From the NCBI GenBank assembly GCA_002298165.1, contig DBMI01000057.1, positions 1-42,788 of the forward strand: a stretch of DNA of 42,788 bases, read 5' to 3'. The notes under the pieces are model-generated. The model made no database searches. It had not been told where the DNA came from and was given only the letters and a program-made list of their open reading frames with translations. Positions 25,517 through 34,251 of this stretch are shown here, piece by piece. Every line of letters starts with the position of its first letter. The first letter of the stretch is position 1. A program made the position numbers and the translations under genes. Origin of the DNA: Desulfarculales bacterium UBA702 (lineage in GTDB: Bacteria > Desulfobacterota > Syntrophobacteria > Syntrophobacterales > Syntrophobacteraceae).

Positions 25517-27445
25517 ATGGCGAAGGCAGTTGGCATAGACTTAGGAACAACCAACTCGGTTGTAGCGGTTTGGGAAGAGGGAAAACCGACGGTTATCCCG
25601 AATTCCGAGGGTTCTCGCCTCACGCCCTCCGTTGTCGCATATACCGAAGACGGACAGCGGCTGGTGGGCCAGGTCGCCCGCCGGCAGGCGATACTCAACC
25701 CCGAGGCCACCATCTACTCCGTAAAGCGATTCATCGGCCGCAAATGGGGTGAGGTGGACGAAGAGGCAAAAATGGTCTCCTACAATGTTGTAAAGGGGCC
25801 AAATGACACCGTCAGGTTCGAAATCCGCGGCAAACTGGTCTCCCCCGAAGAAGTGTCGGCGCAGATCCTGCGAAAACTCGCTGATGATGCATCCAAATAT
25901 CTTGGCGAAAAGGTGACCGAGGTGGTCATAACCTGCCCCGCTTACTTCAATGATGCACAGCGCCAGGCGACCAAGAACGCAGGCGAAATTGCGGGTCTCA
26001 AGGTCCTCCGCATAATAAACGAACCGACCGCCGCGGCGCTGGCATACGGGCTGGAAAAGAAGAAGAACGAAACCATCCTCGTGTTCGACCTCGGTGGCGG
26101 GACATTCGATGTGTCCATTCTGGACGTCGGTGACGGAATAGCCGAGGTACGGTCCACTTCGGGCGATACGCACCTGGGAGGCGACGATTTCGACAAGAGG
26201 ATCGTGGACTGGGTCGCGGACGAGTTCAAGAAGGACGCCGGTATCGATCTTCGCCAGGACCGCCAGGCGCTCCAAAGGCTCTACGAGGCTGCGGAGAAGG
26301 CAAAAATCGAACTTTCGAGCGTCACCGAGACTCAAATAAACCTGCCCTTCATCACTGCAGACGCCAGTGGCCCCAAGCACCTGGTGATGAAGATCACGCG
26401 GGCCAAATTTGAATCCCTCACCCATGATCTGGTCGAGCGCTGCCGGGGGCCGGTCGAGCAGGCACTGGCAGACGCGCGGCTGAGCGTAAAGGATGTCGAT
26501 GAGATAATCCTGGTCGGAGGCGCCACCCGCATGCCCGCGGTCCAGGAACTGGTCAGGAAGCTCACCGGCAAGCAGCCCAACATGAGCGTCAATCCGGATG
26601 AAGTTGTCGCTGTTGGGGCCGCGATCCAGGCGGCCGTTTTGAAGGGCGAGGTCCAGGATGTCGTGTTGCTCGATGTGACGCCGCTTTCACTTGGAGTCGA
26701 AACTCTGGGTGGAGTCATGACCAAGCTCATAGACCGCAATACCACGATTCCGGCAAGGCGCGAGGAAATCTTCTCGACAGCCGAGGACAACCAGTCAGCG
26801 GTGGATATTAACGTACTCCAGGGCGAGCGCGAGCTGGCAAGAGATAACCGCGCGCTCGGCAGGTTCCGGCTCGAAGGAATCCAACCCGCCCCACGCGGAA
26901 TGCCTCAAGTCAAGGTGAGTTTCGATATCGACTCGAACGGTATCTTGAGCGTGACCGCGCGGGATCAGCAAACTGGAAAAGAACAGGCGATAACCATCTC
27001 GGAATCAACCAATCTCTCGAAGAACGACGTGGACAAGATGGTCCAGGATGCCCAGGCCCACGCGGCGGAAGACAAAATGCGCAGGGAAACCATTGAAGCC
27101 AGAAATCAGGCCGACACGCTTGCCTACCAGCTCGAACGCACGTTGCAAGACCTGGGCGAAAAGGTCCCTGCCCACGAGAGGGCGCGCTCCGAACAGCTCA
27201 TCGAGGAGACGCGGGCCGCGGTAAAGGATGAAAGTACGAATAAGGAACGGCTCCAGCAGCTTGCCGGTGACCTCCAGCAGGCAATCCAGATGATAAGCGC
27301 CACTGCTTACCAGCAAGCAGGTGCTCAGCAGGGCTATGCAGGTCCCGAGCCGGGCAGACCGGAACCCGGTCCAGCCGGTGGCTACCGCCCGGGCCGTCCA
27401 CCCGGAGGCGAGGATGTGATAGACGCAGAGTACACTGAACACTAA
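25517..27445 (+). CDS. dnaK: Chaperone DnaK (Hsp70)
   Basis: 642 residues. The ATPase domain has AVGIDLGTTNSVVAV at the start, VFDLGGGTFDVSILD near 195, and EIILVGGATRMPAVQELV near 335. The linker DVVLLDVTPLSLGVE leads into the substrate-binding domain, and the acidic end DVIDAEYTEH is typical. It holds unfolded peptides in an ATP-driven cycle in the cytoplasm. AAAGGAGG precedes ATG 25517. It heads a chaperone cluster with cbpA, cbpM and clpB. A perfect long inverted repeat sits in the gap before cbpA. GrpE is not encoded here. Confidence 0.98.
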   Translation: MAKAVGIDLGTTNSVVAVWEEGKPTVIPNSEGSRLTPSVVAYTEDGQRLVGQVARRQAILNPEATIYSVKRFIGRKWGEVDEEAKMVSYNVVKGPNDTVRFEIRGKLVSPEEVSAQILRKLADDASKYLGEKVTEVVITCPAYFNDAQRQATKNAGEIAGLKVLRIINEPTAAALAYGLEKKKNETILVFDLGGGTFDVSILDVGDGIAEVRSTSGDTHLGGDDFDKRIVDWVADEFKKDAGIDLRQDRQALQRLYEAAEKAKIELSSVTETQINLPFITADASGPKHLVMKITRAKFESLTHDLVERCRGPVEQALADARLSVKDVDEIILVGGATRMPAVQELVRKLTGKQPNMSVNPDEVVAVGAAIQAAVLKGEVQDVVLLDVTPLSLGVETLGGVMTKLIDRNTTIPARREEIFSTAEDNQSAVDINVLQGERELARDNRALGRFRLEGIQPAPRGMPQVKVSFDIDSNGILSVTARDQQTGKEQAITISESTNLSKNDVDKMVQDAQAHAAEDKMRRETIEARNQADTLAYQLERTLQDLGEKVPAHERARSEQLIEETRAAVKDESTNKERLQQLAGDLQQAIQMISATAYQQAGAQQGYAGPEPGRPEPGPAGGYRPGRPPGGEDVIDAEYTEH

Positions 27446-27590
27446 AACGGAGGATAAAGTAAGAGCGGCTGTGAAGATGCGGCACGCGAAGAACAACGTT
27501 GCATTCCGATGGATTTTAATGCTTGATACGGCTTCGGGTGCCCGGTGGGGTATCCGCCTATAGTTCACTTGGGGTGGAATCGGTTTGGAG

Positions 27591-27682
27591 GCAGGCTATG
27601 TGGGGCAGGCTTTCCAGCCTGCCGACCCAGAGGCCCGTGCCCCGTCGCAGGCAGGCTGGAAAGCCTGCCCCACATAGCCTGC
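27591..27682 (+). repeat. Perfect 33-bp inverted repeat between dnaK and cbpA (family A)
   Basis: Arms 27591-27623 and 27650-27682 are exact reverse complements around a 26-base loop. Each arm is one copy of the GGCAGGCTGGAAAGCCTGCC unit followed by CCACATAGCCTGC. In RNA this would form a very stable hairpin 146 bases after the dnaK stop. It lacks a T tract, so partial attenuation or 3'-end protection of dnaK mRNA is more likely than full termination. The rest of 27446-27824 holds no gene. Confidence 0.9.
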
Positions 27683-27824
27683 GTGAACTGAGCGGTATTG
27701 AACCCGGCCCTCTGCGGGCGTTGTTTCGTAGTCTAGCCCCTTGTGGGCGTTTTCAGTCGGAAATTGCAGTTTCGGGGTAATCGGAACTCCACGTGGAATT
27801 CTTATTGAGGATGACGGGAAATTT

Positions 27825-28823
27825 ATGGCGGTCAAATTCAGGGACTATTACGAAATCCTGGCTGTAAAAAGGGGCGCAAGCCAGGATGAAATTCAGAGGG
27901 CCTACCGTAAATTGGCCCGCAAGTATCATCCTGACGTAAACAAGGCCAAGGATGCTGAAGACAAGTTCAAGGAGATAAACGAGGCCTACGAAGTCCTTAA
28001 AGACCCCGAGAAACGCAAAATGTACGATCAGCTCGGCCCGGAATGGCGGTCCGGCCAGGAGTTCAGGCCGCCTCCAGGCTGGGATTTCCAGTACCGTGGG
28101 GCGGGAGGGGGCGCAGCCGGCCCCAGAGGCCAGGAATTCAACTGGGGCGGCACGGGCGGTTTCAGTGATTTTTTTGAAAGCCTGTTCGGCGGCGCTGGTT
28201 TTCAGGAAGGATTTCGTGGAGGAGGCAGAGGAGGTTTCGGCCGGCAGGCGGTTTTCCGCCAGGCCGGAGCAGACCAGGAAACCACCCTCAGGATCTCGCT
28301 TGAGGAGGCCTTTAACGGTACAACCAAGCCCATCGTTCTCCAGAGCCAGTCCATAACACCCGATGGGCAGGTACAGACGCAGGAGAAGCGCTACGATGTG
28401 AAAATACCTCCGGGAATCCTTCCGGGGCAGAGAGTGCGCCTGTCCGGTCAGGGAGGAGCGGGAGCCGGTGGAGGCCGCCCCGGGGATCTCTATCTCAAGA
28501 TCGAGATCGAGCCACACCCGGTTTTCACCCTCAAGGGCCGGGACTTGTACATGGATGTGCCTGTCGCGCCCTGGGAGGCCGTTTTGGGGGCTGAAATCAA
28601 TGTCGAAACACTTTCCGGCGCAATCACCCTGAAGGTTCCTCAAGGCACGCAATGCGGACAAAAACTCCGGATTCGTGGAAGGGGAATGCCCAACCCCAAA
28701 GGCCCCCCGGGCGACCTTTACGCAGTGATCATGATCAGGGTGCCTACAAAACCATCTCCAAAGGAGCGGGAGCTGATGGAACAGTTGAGACAGATATCCG
28801 GTTTCAATCCCAGACAGGGATAG
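27825..28823 (+). CDS. cbpA: CbpA-type DnaJ co-chaperone
   Basis: 332 residues. The J domain opens with RDYYEILAVKRGASQDEIQRAYRKLA and has HPD at 35-37, which stimulates DnaK ATPase. A long Gly/Phe-rich linker (GGAGFQEGFRGGGRGGFG) leads directly to the two DnaJ C-terminal substrate domains (EKRYDVKIPPGILPGQRVRL, GDLYLKIEIEPHPVF, IRGRGMPNPKGPPGDLYAVI). The zinc-finger repeats of classical DnaJ are absent, so this is the CbpA class. ATG 27825 starts right before the J domain; the frame is open from 27741 but that extension crosses non-coding sequence. cbpM, its known modulator, follows after nine bases. Confidence 0.95.
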   Translation: MAVKFRDYYEILAVKRGASQDEIQRAYRKLARKYHPDVNKAKDAEDKFKEINEAYEVLKDPEKRKMYDQLGPEWRSGQEFRPPPGWDFQYRGAGGGAAGPRGQEFNWGGTGGFSDFFESLFGGAGFQEGFRGGGRGGFGRQAVFRQAGADQETTLRISLEEAFNGTTKPIVLQSQSITPDGQVQTQEKRYDVKIPPGILPGQRVRLSGQGGAGAGGGRPGDLYLKIEIEPHPVFTLKGRDLYMDVPVAPWEAVLGAEINVETLSGAITLKVPQGTQCGQKLRIRGRGMPNPKGPPGDLYAVIMIRVPTKPSPKERELMEQLRQISGFNPRQG

Positions 28824-28832
28824 GGCTTTGAT

Positions 28833-29165
28833 ATGGCTGAGATGAGATACCTTATGGTTCGGCTGGAAACGGGCGACAGGTCCCCATATTGCACTCTCGG
28901 CGAGGTAGCCTACCGCGCCGGGCTGCATCCGGAACTCGTTGAAAGATTTATTCGCCTCGGGTTGATCGAATTCACCGAAACAGGAGATGGGGGCGAGATG
29001 CTGTTCGACGCTTCCGTTGTTCCGCTGATCAGGCGCATAATGAGGCTGCGCAACCAGCTCGGAGTGAATTACGCGGGAGTCGGGGTCATCCTGGAATTGC
29101 TCTCGCAACTGGACATCATGGAATCCAGGATAGAAGAGCTGGAAAGAAGGCTGGCGAGCCTTTAA
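28833..29165 (+). CDS. cbpM: Chaperone modulator CbpM
   Basis: 110 residues with a MerR-like start (YCTLGEVAYRAGLHPELVERFIRLGLI) and a C-terminal helical part (ESRIEELERRLASL). CbpM binds the J domain of CbpA and controls its activity; the gene directly follows cbpA here, as in other bacteria. A DNA-binding HspR-type role is an alternative given the MerR-like fold, but the short length and the context favour CbpM. It is the third gene of the chaperone cluster, 34 bases before clpB. Confidence 0.88.
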   Translation: MAEMRYLMVRLETGDRSPYCTLGEVAYRAGLHPELVERFIRLGLIEFTETGDGGEMLFDASVVPLIRRIMRLRNQLGVNYAGVGVILELLSQLDIMESRIEELERRLASL

Positions 29166-29199
29166 AAACGCAATTCTAAATATAGGGAGCTTAATCGCC

Positions 29200-31848
29200 A
29201 TGGATATCAACAAATTCACGCTCAAATCGCAGGAAGCAATACAGGCAGCCGAAACAAAGGCTACACGATTCGGCCATATGGAAGTTGATGGAGAGCACCT
29301 GCTTCTGGCATTGGTTGAGCAGCCCGATGGCCTGACCGGCAAGCTCCTGCAGAGGATGGAAATCCCGGTGGACCAAGTGCGGCGCAGGATCGAGGAAGAG
29401 CTTGCCAGGAGGCCTCGCGTCAGCGGACCGGGAGTCGAGCGCGGAAAGATCTACATCAGCCAACGGCTCAACAAGCTCCTTAACAACGCACAGGACGAGG
29501 CGCAGCGCCTGAAGGACGAATACGTTTCAGCCGAGCACATCCTGCTTGCCTTTCTCCAGGAAGGGACCTCCACAAGCGCCGGAAGAATACTCCAGGAATT
29601 CGGGATTAACAGGGATGCCCTGCTCCAGACCCTTACCTCGATTCGCGGCTCCCACCGGGTTACCAGCGCCAGTCCCGAGGGCACATACGAAGCACTGCTG
29701 AAGTACGGCCGCGACCTGGTCGAGGAAGCCAGGAGCGGTAAACTCGATCCGGTAATCGGGCGGGATTCCGAAATACGGCGTGTGATCCGAATCCTTAGCC
29801 GCAAAACCAAGAACAACCCCGTGCTGATCGGAGAGCCGGGGGTCGGAAAGACTGCCATAGTGGAGGGCTTGGCTCACCGGATTGTCAGGGGCGATGTCCC
29901 CGAGGGACTACGGGATAAAACTATTTTTTCACTCGACATGGGATCGCTTGTTGCCGGCGCGAAATTCCGGGGCGAGTTCGAAGAGCGCCTCAAGGCCGTG
30001 CTTCTCGAAGTGAAGGAAGGACAGGGGCGCATCCTTCTCTTCATTGATGAGCTTCACACCATTGTAGGCGCGGGGAGGGCGGAAGGATCGATTGATGCAG
30101 GGAATATGCTTAAACCCATGCTGGCCAGGGGTGAACTTCACTGCATCGGCGCAACCACTCTTGACGAATATCGCAAAAATATAGAAAAGGACGCCGCACT
30201 CGAGCGCCGGTTCCAGCCCGTCGTAGTCGAACAGCCCACGGTCGAGGACACCATATCGATTCTTCGCGGCCTCAAGGAGAGGTTTGAAGTCCATCACGGG
30301 GTAAAGATCCAGGACAGCGCACTGGTTGCCGCCGCAGTGCTCTCCAACCGCTACATCAGCGACCGGTTCCTGCCCGACAAGGCTATCGACCTGGTGGACG
30401 AAGCCTGCGCGATGATCCGCACCGAGATCGATTCAATGCCCGCCGAACTCGACGAGATAACCCGGCGGGCGACTCAGCTGGAAATCGAAGAGGTGGCCCT
30501 TCGCAGGGAAAATGACAAGTCCAGCCGCACACGCCTCGAAAACCTCAGGAAAGAACTCGCCGAACTCCGGACCAGGGCTGATGCCATGAAGGCCCAATGG
30601 GAGATGGAAAAGGAGGCGATAAAGCGGGTGCAGGCGATCCGGGAAGAGATCGAGAAGATAAACCGCGAGATCGAGGCATCGGAACGTGAGTACAACCTCC
30701 AGAAGACAGCGGAGCTTAAATACGGCAAGCTGCCGGAACTCCAGAAAAAGCTGCAGGAAGAAGAGGCGCGGCTATCCGATAAACAGTCCGGAAACAGGCT
30801 GCTGCGGGAGATGGTAAGCGAGGATGAAATAGCGGAAATCGTATCACGCTGGACGGGCATTCCCGTAACACGGCTCGTCGAAAGCGAACGCGAAAAGCTG
30901 CTGCGGCTCGATGAGGTGCTCCACAGGCGGGTTATCGGCCAGGACGAAGCCGTCCAGCTCGTCGCGGATGCGGTAATTCGTGCAAGGGCCGGCATAAAGG
31001 ACCCGCGCCGCCCGATTGGTTCCTTCATCTTCCTCGGCCCAACCGGAGTAGGCAAGACCGAGCTTGCCAAGACCCTCGCCGAATCCCTTTTCGACACTGA
31101 AGAAAACCTGGTGCGAATCGACATGAGCGAGTACCAGGAACGGCACACGGTATCGCGCCTCATCGGGGCGCCTCCGGGATATGTTGGATACGAGGAAGGA
31201 GGCCAGCTGACCGAGGCTGTTCGCCGCAAGCCTTACTCGGTTATTCTTTTCGATGAGATCGAAAAGGCACACACCGACGTTTTCAATGTCCTTTTGCAAC
31301 TGCTCGATGACGGCCGCCTTACCGACTCCCAGGGCCGCACCGTAGACTTCAAAAACACCGTCGTCATAATGACCAGCAATATCGGCTCGATGTACCTGAT
31401 TGACGGATTGAACGAACGTGGCGAAATAACCTCGAGTGCGCGCGAAATGGTCATGGCTGAACTGCGCCGCCAATTCCGGCCCGAATTCCTGAACAGGGTT
31501 GACGATATAATCCTGTTCAAGCCGCTTACCCTTCAAGAAATCGAACAAATCATAGACCTTCTCACGCAGGACCTCACGAGAAGGCTCAAAGACAGGCGCA
31601 TGATCCTTAGCCTTACGGAAAGAGCCCGCGAGTTCATAGCCCGAGCCGGCTACGATCCCGTCTACGGCGCGAGGCCCCTTAAGCGCTACATACAGCACGA
31701 ACTCGAAACCCGAATCGGCCGCGCCCTAATCGCCGGCCTGATCCCCGATGGAGCAGCCATAAATGTCGATGTCCAGGGCGATGAACTCGTTGTCACCCAC
31801 ACCGCCGAACCTGAGCTGGTGACCTCAGCCGAAGAACCGGCGGCGTGA
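29200..31848 (+). CDS. clpB: ATP-dependent disaggregase ClpB
   Basis: 882 residues. The N domain (FTLKSQEAIQAAETKATRFGH), first AAA+ module with Walker A GEPGVGKT near 211 and Walker B ILLFIDELHT, a coiled-coil M domain around 410-530 (many Glu/Arg/Lys), and second AAA+ module with GPTGVGKTELAKTLAE near 613 and VILFDEIEKAH all appear in order. It forms a hexameric ring that pulls proteins from aggregates together with DnaK, whose gene is in the same cluster. No ClpP-loop is evident. The last 36 bases, including the stop, are duplicated exactly at 32697-32732 beyond a RAYT element. Confidence 0.98.
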   Translation: MDINKFTLKSQEAIQAAETKATRFGHMEVDGEHLLLALVEQPDGLTGKLLQRMEIPVDQVRRRIEEELARRPRVSGPGVERGKIYISQRLNKLLNNAQDEAQRLKDEYVSAEHILLAFLQEGTSTSAGRILQEFGINRDALLQTLTSIRGSHRVTSASPEGTYEALLKYGRDLVEEARSGKLDPVIGRDSEIRRVIRILSRKTKNNPVLIGEPGVGKTAIVEGLAHRIVRGDVPEGLRDKTIFSLDMGSLVAGAKFRGEFEERLKAVLLEVKEGQGRILLFIDELHTIVGAGRAEGSIDAGNMLKPMLARGELHCIGATTLDEYRKNIEKDAALERRFQPVVVEQPTVEDTISILRGLKERFEVHHGVKIQDSALVAAAVLSNRYISDRFLPDKAIDLVDEACAMIRTEIDSMPAELDEITRRATQLEIEEVALRRENDKSSRTRLENLRKELAELRTRADAMKAQWEMEKEAIKRVQAIREEIEKINREIEASEREYNLQKTAELKYGKLPELQKKLQEEEARLSDKQSGNRLLREMVSEDEIAEIVSRWTGIPVTRLVESEREKLLRLDEVLHRRVIGQDEAVQLVADAVIRARAGIKDPRRPIGSFIFLGPTGVGKTELAKTLAESLFDTEENLVRIDMSEYQERHTVSRLIGAPPGYVGYEEGGQLTEAVRRKPYSVILFDEIEKAHTDVFNVLLQLLDDGRLTDSQGRTVDFKNTVVIMTSNIGSMYLIDGLNERGEITSSAREMVMAELRRQFRPEFLNRVDDIILFKPLTLQEIEQIIDLLTQDLTRRLKDRRMILSLTERAREFIARAGYDPVYGARPLKRYIQHELETRIGRALIAGLIPDGAAINVDVQGDELVVTHTAEPELVTSAEEPAA
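31813..31848 (+). repeat. Direct repeat, copy 1 (clpB 3' end)
   Basis: These 36 bases, the last codons and stop of clpB, occur again without mismatch at 32697-32732. The copies are 884 bp apart and bracket the RAYT/REP unit. Each copy is followed, at a short distance, by a family B palindrome (31881-31913 and 32813-32845) within a shared flank beginning CATTGCTCGTAT. Confidence 0.9.
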
Positions 31849-31880
31849 CCACCGCCATTGCTCGTATGCGCAAAGCAGCC

Positions 31881-31913
31881 GGTGGGCACGATAGAGCGCT
31901 GTGCCCACCCTAC
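31881..31913. repeat. REP palindrome, family B, left copy
   Basis: GGTGGGCAC (31881-31889) pairs with GTGCCCACC, which extends to CCTAC (31901-31913). It is the same unit as at 17248-17329 and 32813-32845. It lies 33 bases after the clpB stop and may define the end of the chaperone transcript. Confidence 0.75.
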
Positions 31914-31955
31914 AACTGGCGGCCTGAAAGATGTGCCAATGGAAAAAGGCCAAAA

Positions 31956-32673
31956 CTGCCCTGAAAGGGCTAAGTAATCCAGCCCAGGGTCAGCCCCGCA
32001 CTCCGCGGGGCGCCACCCTGGGGAAGGGTGTCGCTCACCATTCTGCCCTGAAAGGGCTGCCTAAATAATGGTGAGAATCCCTTCACGTTCTTTACTTGTC
32101 AGTCCCACACGTACTGTTCGTCGAATGAGAGCCCGTTTCTTTGCAAAAACAGGCGAAACTAATCCTGGAAGGAAATCCTCTTATGGTGTTTAGCCTGGTC
32201 CATAATGTACTTATGTGTTGCAGAAATTCCCGAAAAACTTACCGAAAATGCACCATAACCGTTTTGCCATTGAAAAAGGATAAATTCCGGCCCCTTGCTT
32301 TTGATCCATTTAGACGAGCTGCGTTTAATTTCTGCAATGATTTTTGCGAGCGTATTCATGCGTGAGAACCTGCATAAAATATGGACGTGGTCTGAGCAGC
32401 CCCCAATGATACGAGCCGGACAATCGTTTTCTTTCAAAACGGCGGCCAGGTAGGCGTGCATTTCGCCGCGAATATTGTCGTCGATCAGGAATGGGCGCCG
32501 GTGCTTGGTTGAAAAGATTATGTGTATGTGGATCTGGGCGAGGGATTGAGACATTGTAATGACCCTTCTATGGAACCCTTTCAGGGTTCGCTCTACTCAT
32601 TGGGCTTTCACCCAGGGTGGCGCCCCGTGGCGGGGCTGACCCTGGGCTGGATTATTGAACCCTTTCAGGGCAG
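31956..32673. mobile_element. RAYT/REP unit (REP-associated tyrosine transposase with inverted REP flanks)
   Basis: The left flank, 31956-32022, and right flank, 32611-32673, are inverted copies. Three blocks match exactly: CTGCCCTGAAAGGG (14 bp), TAATCCAGCCCAGGGTCAG (19 bp) and GGGGCGCCACCCTGGG (16 bp). A second CCCTGAAAGGG-type hairpin lies nearer the gene on each side (about 32043-32059 and 32572-32589). The transposase gene sits between them on the minus strand. This is the classic layout of IS200-related RAYT elements, which are thought to spread the REP sequences rather than themselves. Confidence 0.8.
32099..32554 (-). pseudogene. REP-associated tyrosine transposase (RAYT), interrupted by an in-frame TAG
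   Basis: The frame runs from ATG 32554 (SQSLAQIHIHIIFSTKHRRPF) through the HUH motif DHVHIL and the region around YGAFSVS, where the Tyr is the likely nucleophile. It stops at TAG 32161-32159 after HHKRISFQD. The same frame continues without gap into FRLFLQRNGLSFDEQYVWD and a TGA at 32101-32099, which is the expected family C-terminus. One GAG-to-TAG change would explain it. The full product would be about 151 residues, usual for this Y1 transposase group. The truncated 131-residue form keeps the catalytic motifs, so partial activity cannot be excluded. Amber suppression is possible but unsupported. Confidence 0.8.
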
Positions 32674-32696
32674 AATGGTTGAGTGATGCCTTACCC

Positions 32697-32732
32697 GAGC
32701 TGGTGACCTCAGCCGAAGAACCGGCGGCGTGA
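32697..32732 (+). repeat. Direct repeat, copy 2 (stray clpB 3' end)
   Basis: Identical to the last 36 bases of clpB at 31813-31848 but with no clpB sequence before it. It lies just outside the right REP arm of the RAYT unit. The bases after it (32733-32785) contain an additional GGTGGGCAT/ATGCCCAT hairpin that is absent after copy 1, then rejoin the flank shared by both copies. Confidence 0.9.
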
Positions 32733-32812
32733 TGTTGCGATAAGGGGGTTATTAGGTATATTGGTGGGCATAACTCTTTACCATGCCCATTGCTCGTATA
32801 TGCAAAGCTGCC

Positions 32813-32845
32813 GGTGGGCATGATAGAGCGCGTGTGCCCACCTTA
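32813..32845. repeat. REP palindrome, family B, right copy
   Basis: GGTGGGCATGATAGAGCGCG followed by TGTGCCCACCTTAC is a near copy of 31881-31913. The stop codon (TAA, 32845-32843) of the minus-strand membrane-protein gene lies inside this palindrome, so the repeat may also form the 3' end of that transcript. Confidence 0.75.
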
Positions 32846-33286
32846 CAACGCTGTTTCCGTGATTGTAATACCTTTCTGATTTGCCGCATTCACCACCTCT
32901 TGAAAATCACAATTTTTGAGGGTGATTTTCTTAATACCTGAGTGAGTCTTGATTGCCAGGTAATGAGATTTGCGAAAGACAGGCAGAATCAAAGAAATCC
33001 CAATTGGTATAAGAGTAGCGGCAGAAACGATTGGCAGGAAAAATGGGGGTCTAGTGTCTACACCATGGAATAAATAATCCAATATCAACCAAGCACCTGG
33101 GCAACCAAATGCGCAGCATGCAATGCCTAACATTAACTGACGAATTGGCCTTTCAATGCTCTCGCCAAATCCAAATGACAGGGAAATTATATTTTCGTAG
33201 GGGATTGAAATCATAATCTGCGCCCCATCAACTTCATAGATATCGGTTTCTGCAAAGCTAATGTTTCCGCAGGTGATGTTTTTCAT
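32843..33286 (-). CDS. Small membrane protein of unknown function
   Basis: 147 residues from ATG 33286. A beta-rich N-terminal part (NISFAETDIYEVDGAQIMISIPYENIISLSFGFG) is followed by two hydrophobic helices (LMLGIACCAFGCPGAWLILDYLF and FFLPIVSAATLIPIGISLILPVF) and a C-terminal beta-like tail (HYLAIKTHSGIKKITLKNCDFQEVVNAANQKGI). The pattern, a PH-like domain split by two membrane helices, is common among small bacterial inner-membrane proteins of unknown role. The frame is open to 33394, but the extra residues look non-coding. DNA is AT-rich relative to the clpB side, and it abuts the repeat cluster, which suggests acquisition. Confidence 0.6.
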   Translation of the reverse strand: MKNITCGNISFAETDIYEVDGAQIMISIPYENIISLSFGFGESIERPIRQLMLGIACCAFGCPGAWLILDYLFHGVDTRPPFFLPIVSAATLIPIGISLILPVFRKSHYLAIKTHSGIKKITLKNCDFQEVVNAANQKGITITETAL

Positions 33287-33740
33287 TATGATGATTCCAT
33301 ATTCACGCTTCGGTTTTGATGAGAAACTCAATCTAATCCGTCTCATTCCAAATCGAACCAGATGCGTCAAGTGCAATGCTACTGAACAATTCAAATTAAG
33401 TCAAACTCAGACAGGAGACTGAGCGGGACTTGTGGACTGTTACGGAGGTTTGCGAAGGCTGCTGCTACAACCTGAAAGAGAGATGCACTTCACCCCAATC
33501 TGATCCTGTCCCTTTGCGAATAGGCATAGGGTACGAGGAGGGAGCCATCAATTAAAGTCCTCATAGTCGATTATCGAGACAATCAAACACAGTACGCGCT
33601 CCATTTCTCCAAACCATATTCATCCCCCTAAAAAAATATTTGCAAAAAGCCTGGGTGCGGCTAAACTCGGCCCCATATTATTGTACTGATTTCAACATTT
33701 CCATAGCTACTGGTGTGAAAAACCTTCCATGGAGGCTGTT
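33287..33740. other. Intergenic region with possible promoter for the secreted-protein gene
   Basis: A possible sigma70 promoter, TTGCAA (33640-33645), 16 bases, TAAACT (33662-33667), lies about 70 bases before the plus-strand gene. A plus-strand frame of about 45 codons (33403-33555) encodes a Cys-containing string (VCEGCYYNLKERC) but has no start codon or ribosome site; it could be a gene remnant. Nothing else is recognisable. Confidence 0.4.
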
Positions 33741-34247
33741 ATGCTTTTTCCCAGGCAATTCACCCTTTGCATTATCTCGATATTTTTGTTTGCGGGACTT
33801 TATTCCACTCCGGCAAACGCCGAGGAATTCGCCATCTCATCGAAGGGCCCGCAGGCAACAGTGACGAGAATGGAAGGAACTAACACCTCGACTGCAATGG
33901 CAATCGGAGAGGTCAAACGCGAAAATGCAGCTCAATATTGCGATCGTGATCCCGGTAGCATAACCAGGAAACATGGCGGGAAGCTTACAAAGGCAAAGTG
34001 CATCGAGCAGATATTACTGGATGAAAAAGGCAAGACTTACTCAGCTTTTGCCGATTGCCCCAAAAAAACCATTATGAGCGATAATCGATCATACACGCTG
34101 GTTGGGGCGGGACCTGGCGCTATTCCGGGGATCCAGTGGCGCGACAATCAAACCAAATTGACCCTGGACGGCTCGAATGCCAGCGGCGCACCGGTTATAG
34201 AGCGCCAATTCCGGTTGCTGTGCCCGAACTATATTCTGGGAAAATAG
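33741..34247 (+). CDS. Secreted protein of unknown function
   Basis: 168 residues. The N-terminus (MLFPRQFTLCIISIFLFAGLY) and the site ANA-EE give a clear signal peptide, so the mature protein of about 140 residues is periplasmic or secreted. The mature part has three Cys (YCDRDPGS, KCIEQILL, DCPKKT) and a fourth near the end (LLCPNY), which could form disulfides. The start at ATG 33741 is chosen because GGAGG lies 5 bases upstream. It converges with the metallophosphoesterase gene, with only four bases between stops and no terminator between them. I do not recognise a family. Confidence 0.72.
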   Translation: MLFPRQFTLCIISIFLFAGLYSTPANAEEFAISSKGPQATVTRMEGTNTSTAMAIGEVKRENAAQYCDRDPGSITRKHGGKLTKAKCIEQILLDEKGKTYSAFADCPKKTIMSDNRSYTLVGAGPGAIPGIQWRDNQTKLTLDGSNASGAPVIERQFRLLCPNYILGK

Positions 34248-34251
34248 TAAA

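Noticed and set aside
27753..29342. Long minus-strand open frame (529 codons) opposite cbpA, cbpM and clpB
   Set aside because: It crosses three recognised plus-strand genes and has no domain features.
32099..32161. TAG in the RAYT gene as a pyrrolysine codon
   Set aside because: No Pyl machinery or downstream signal is visible, and a single GAG-to-TAG mutation in a mobile gene is the simpler reading. Kept as a pseudogene call.
33403..33555. Short plus-strand Cys-containing frame (VCEGCYYNLKERC)
   Set aside because: No start codon, no ribosome site and no recognised family; possibly a decayed fragment.
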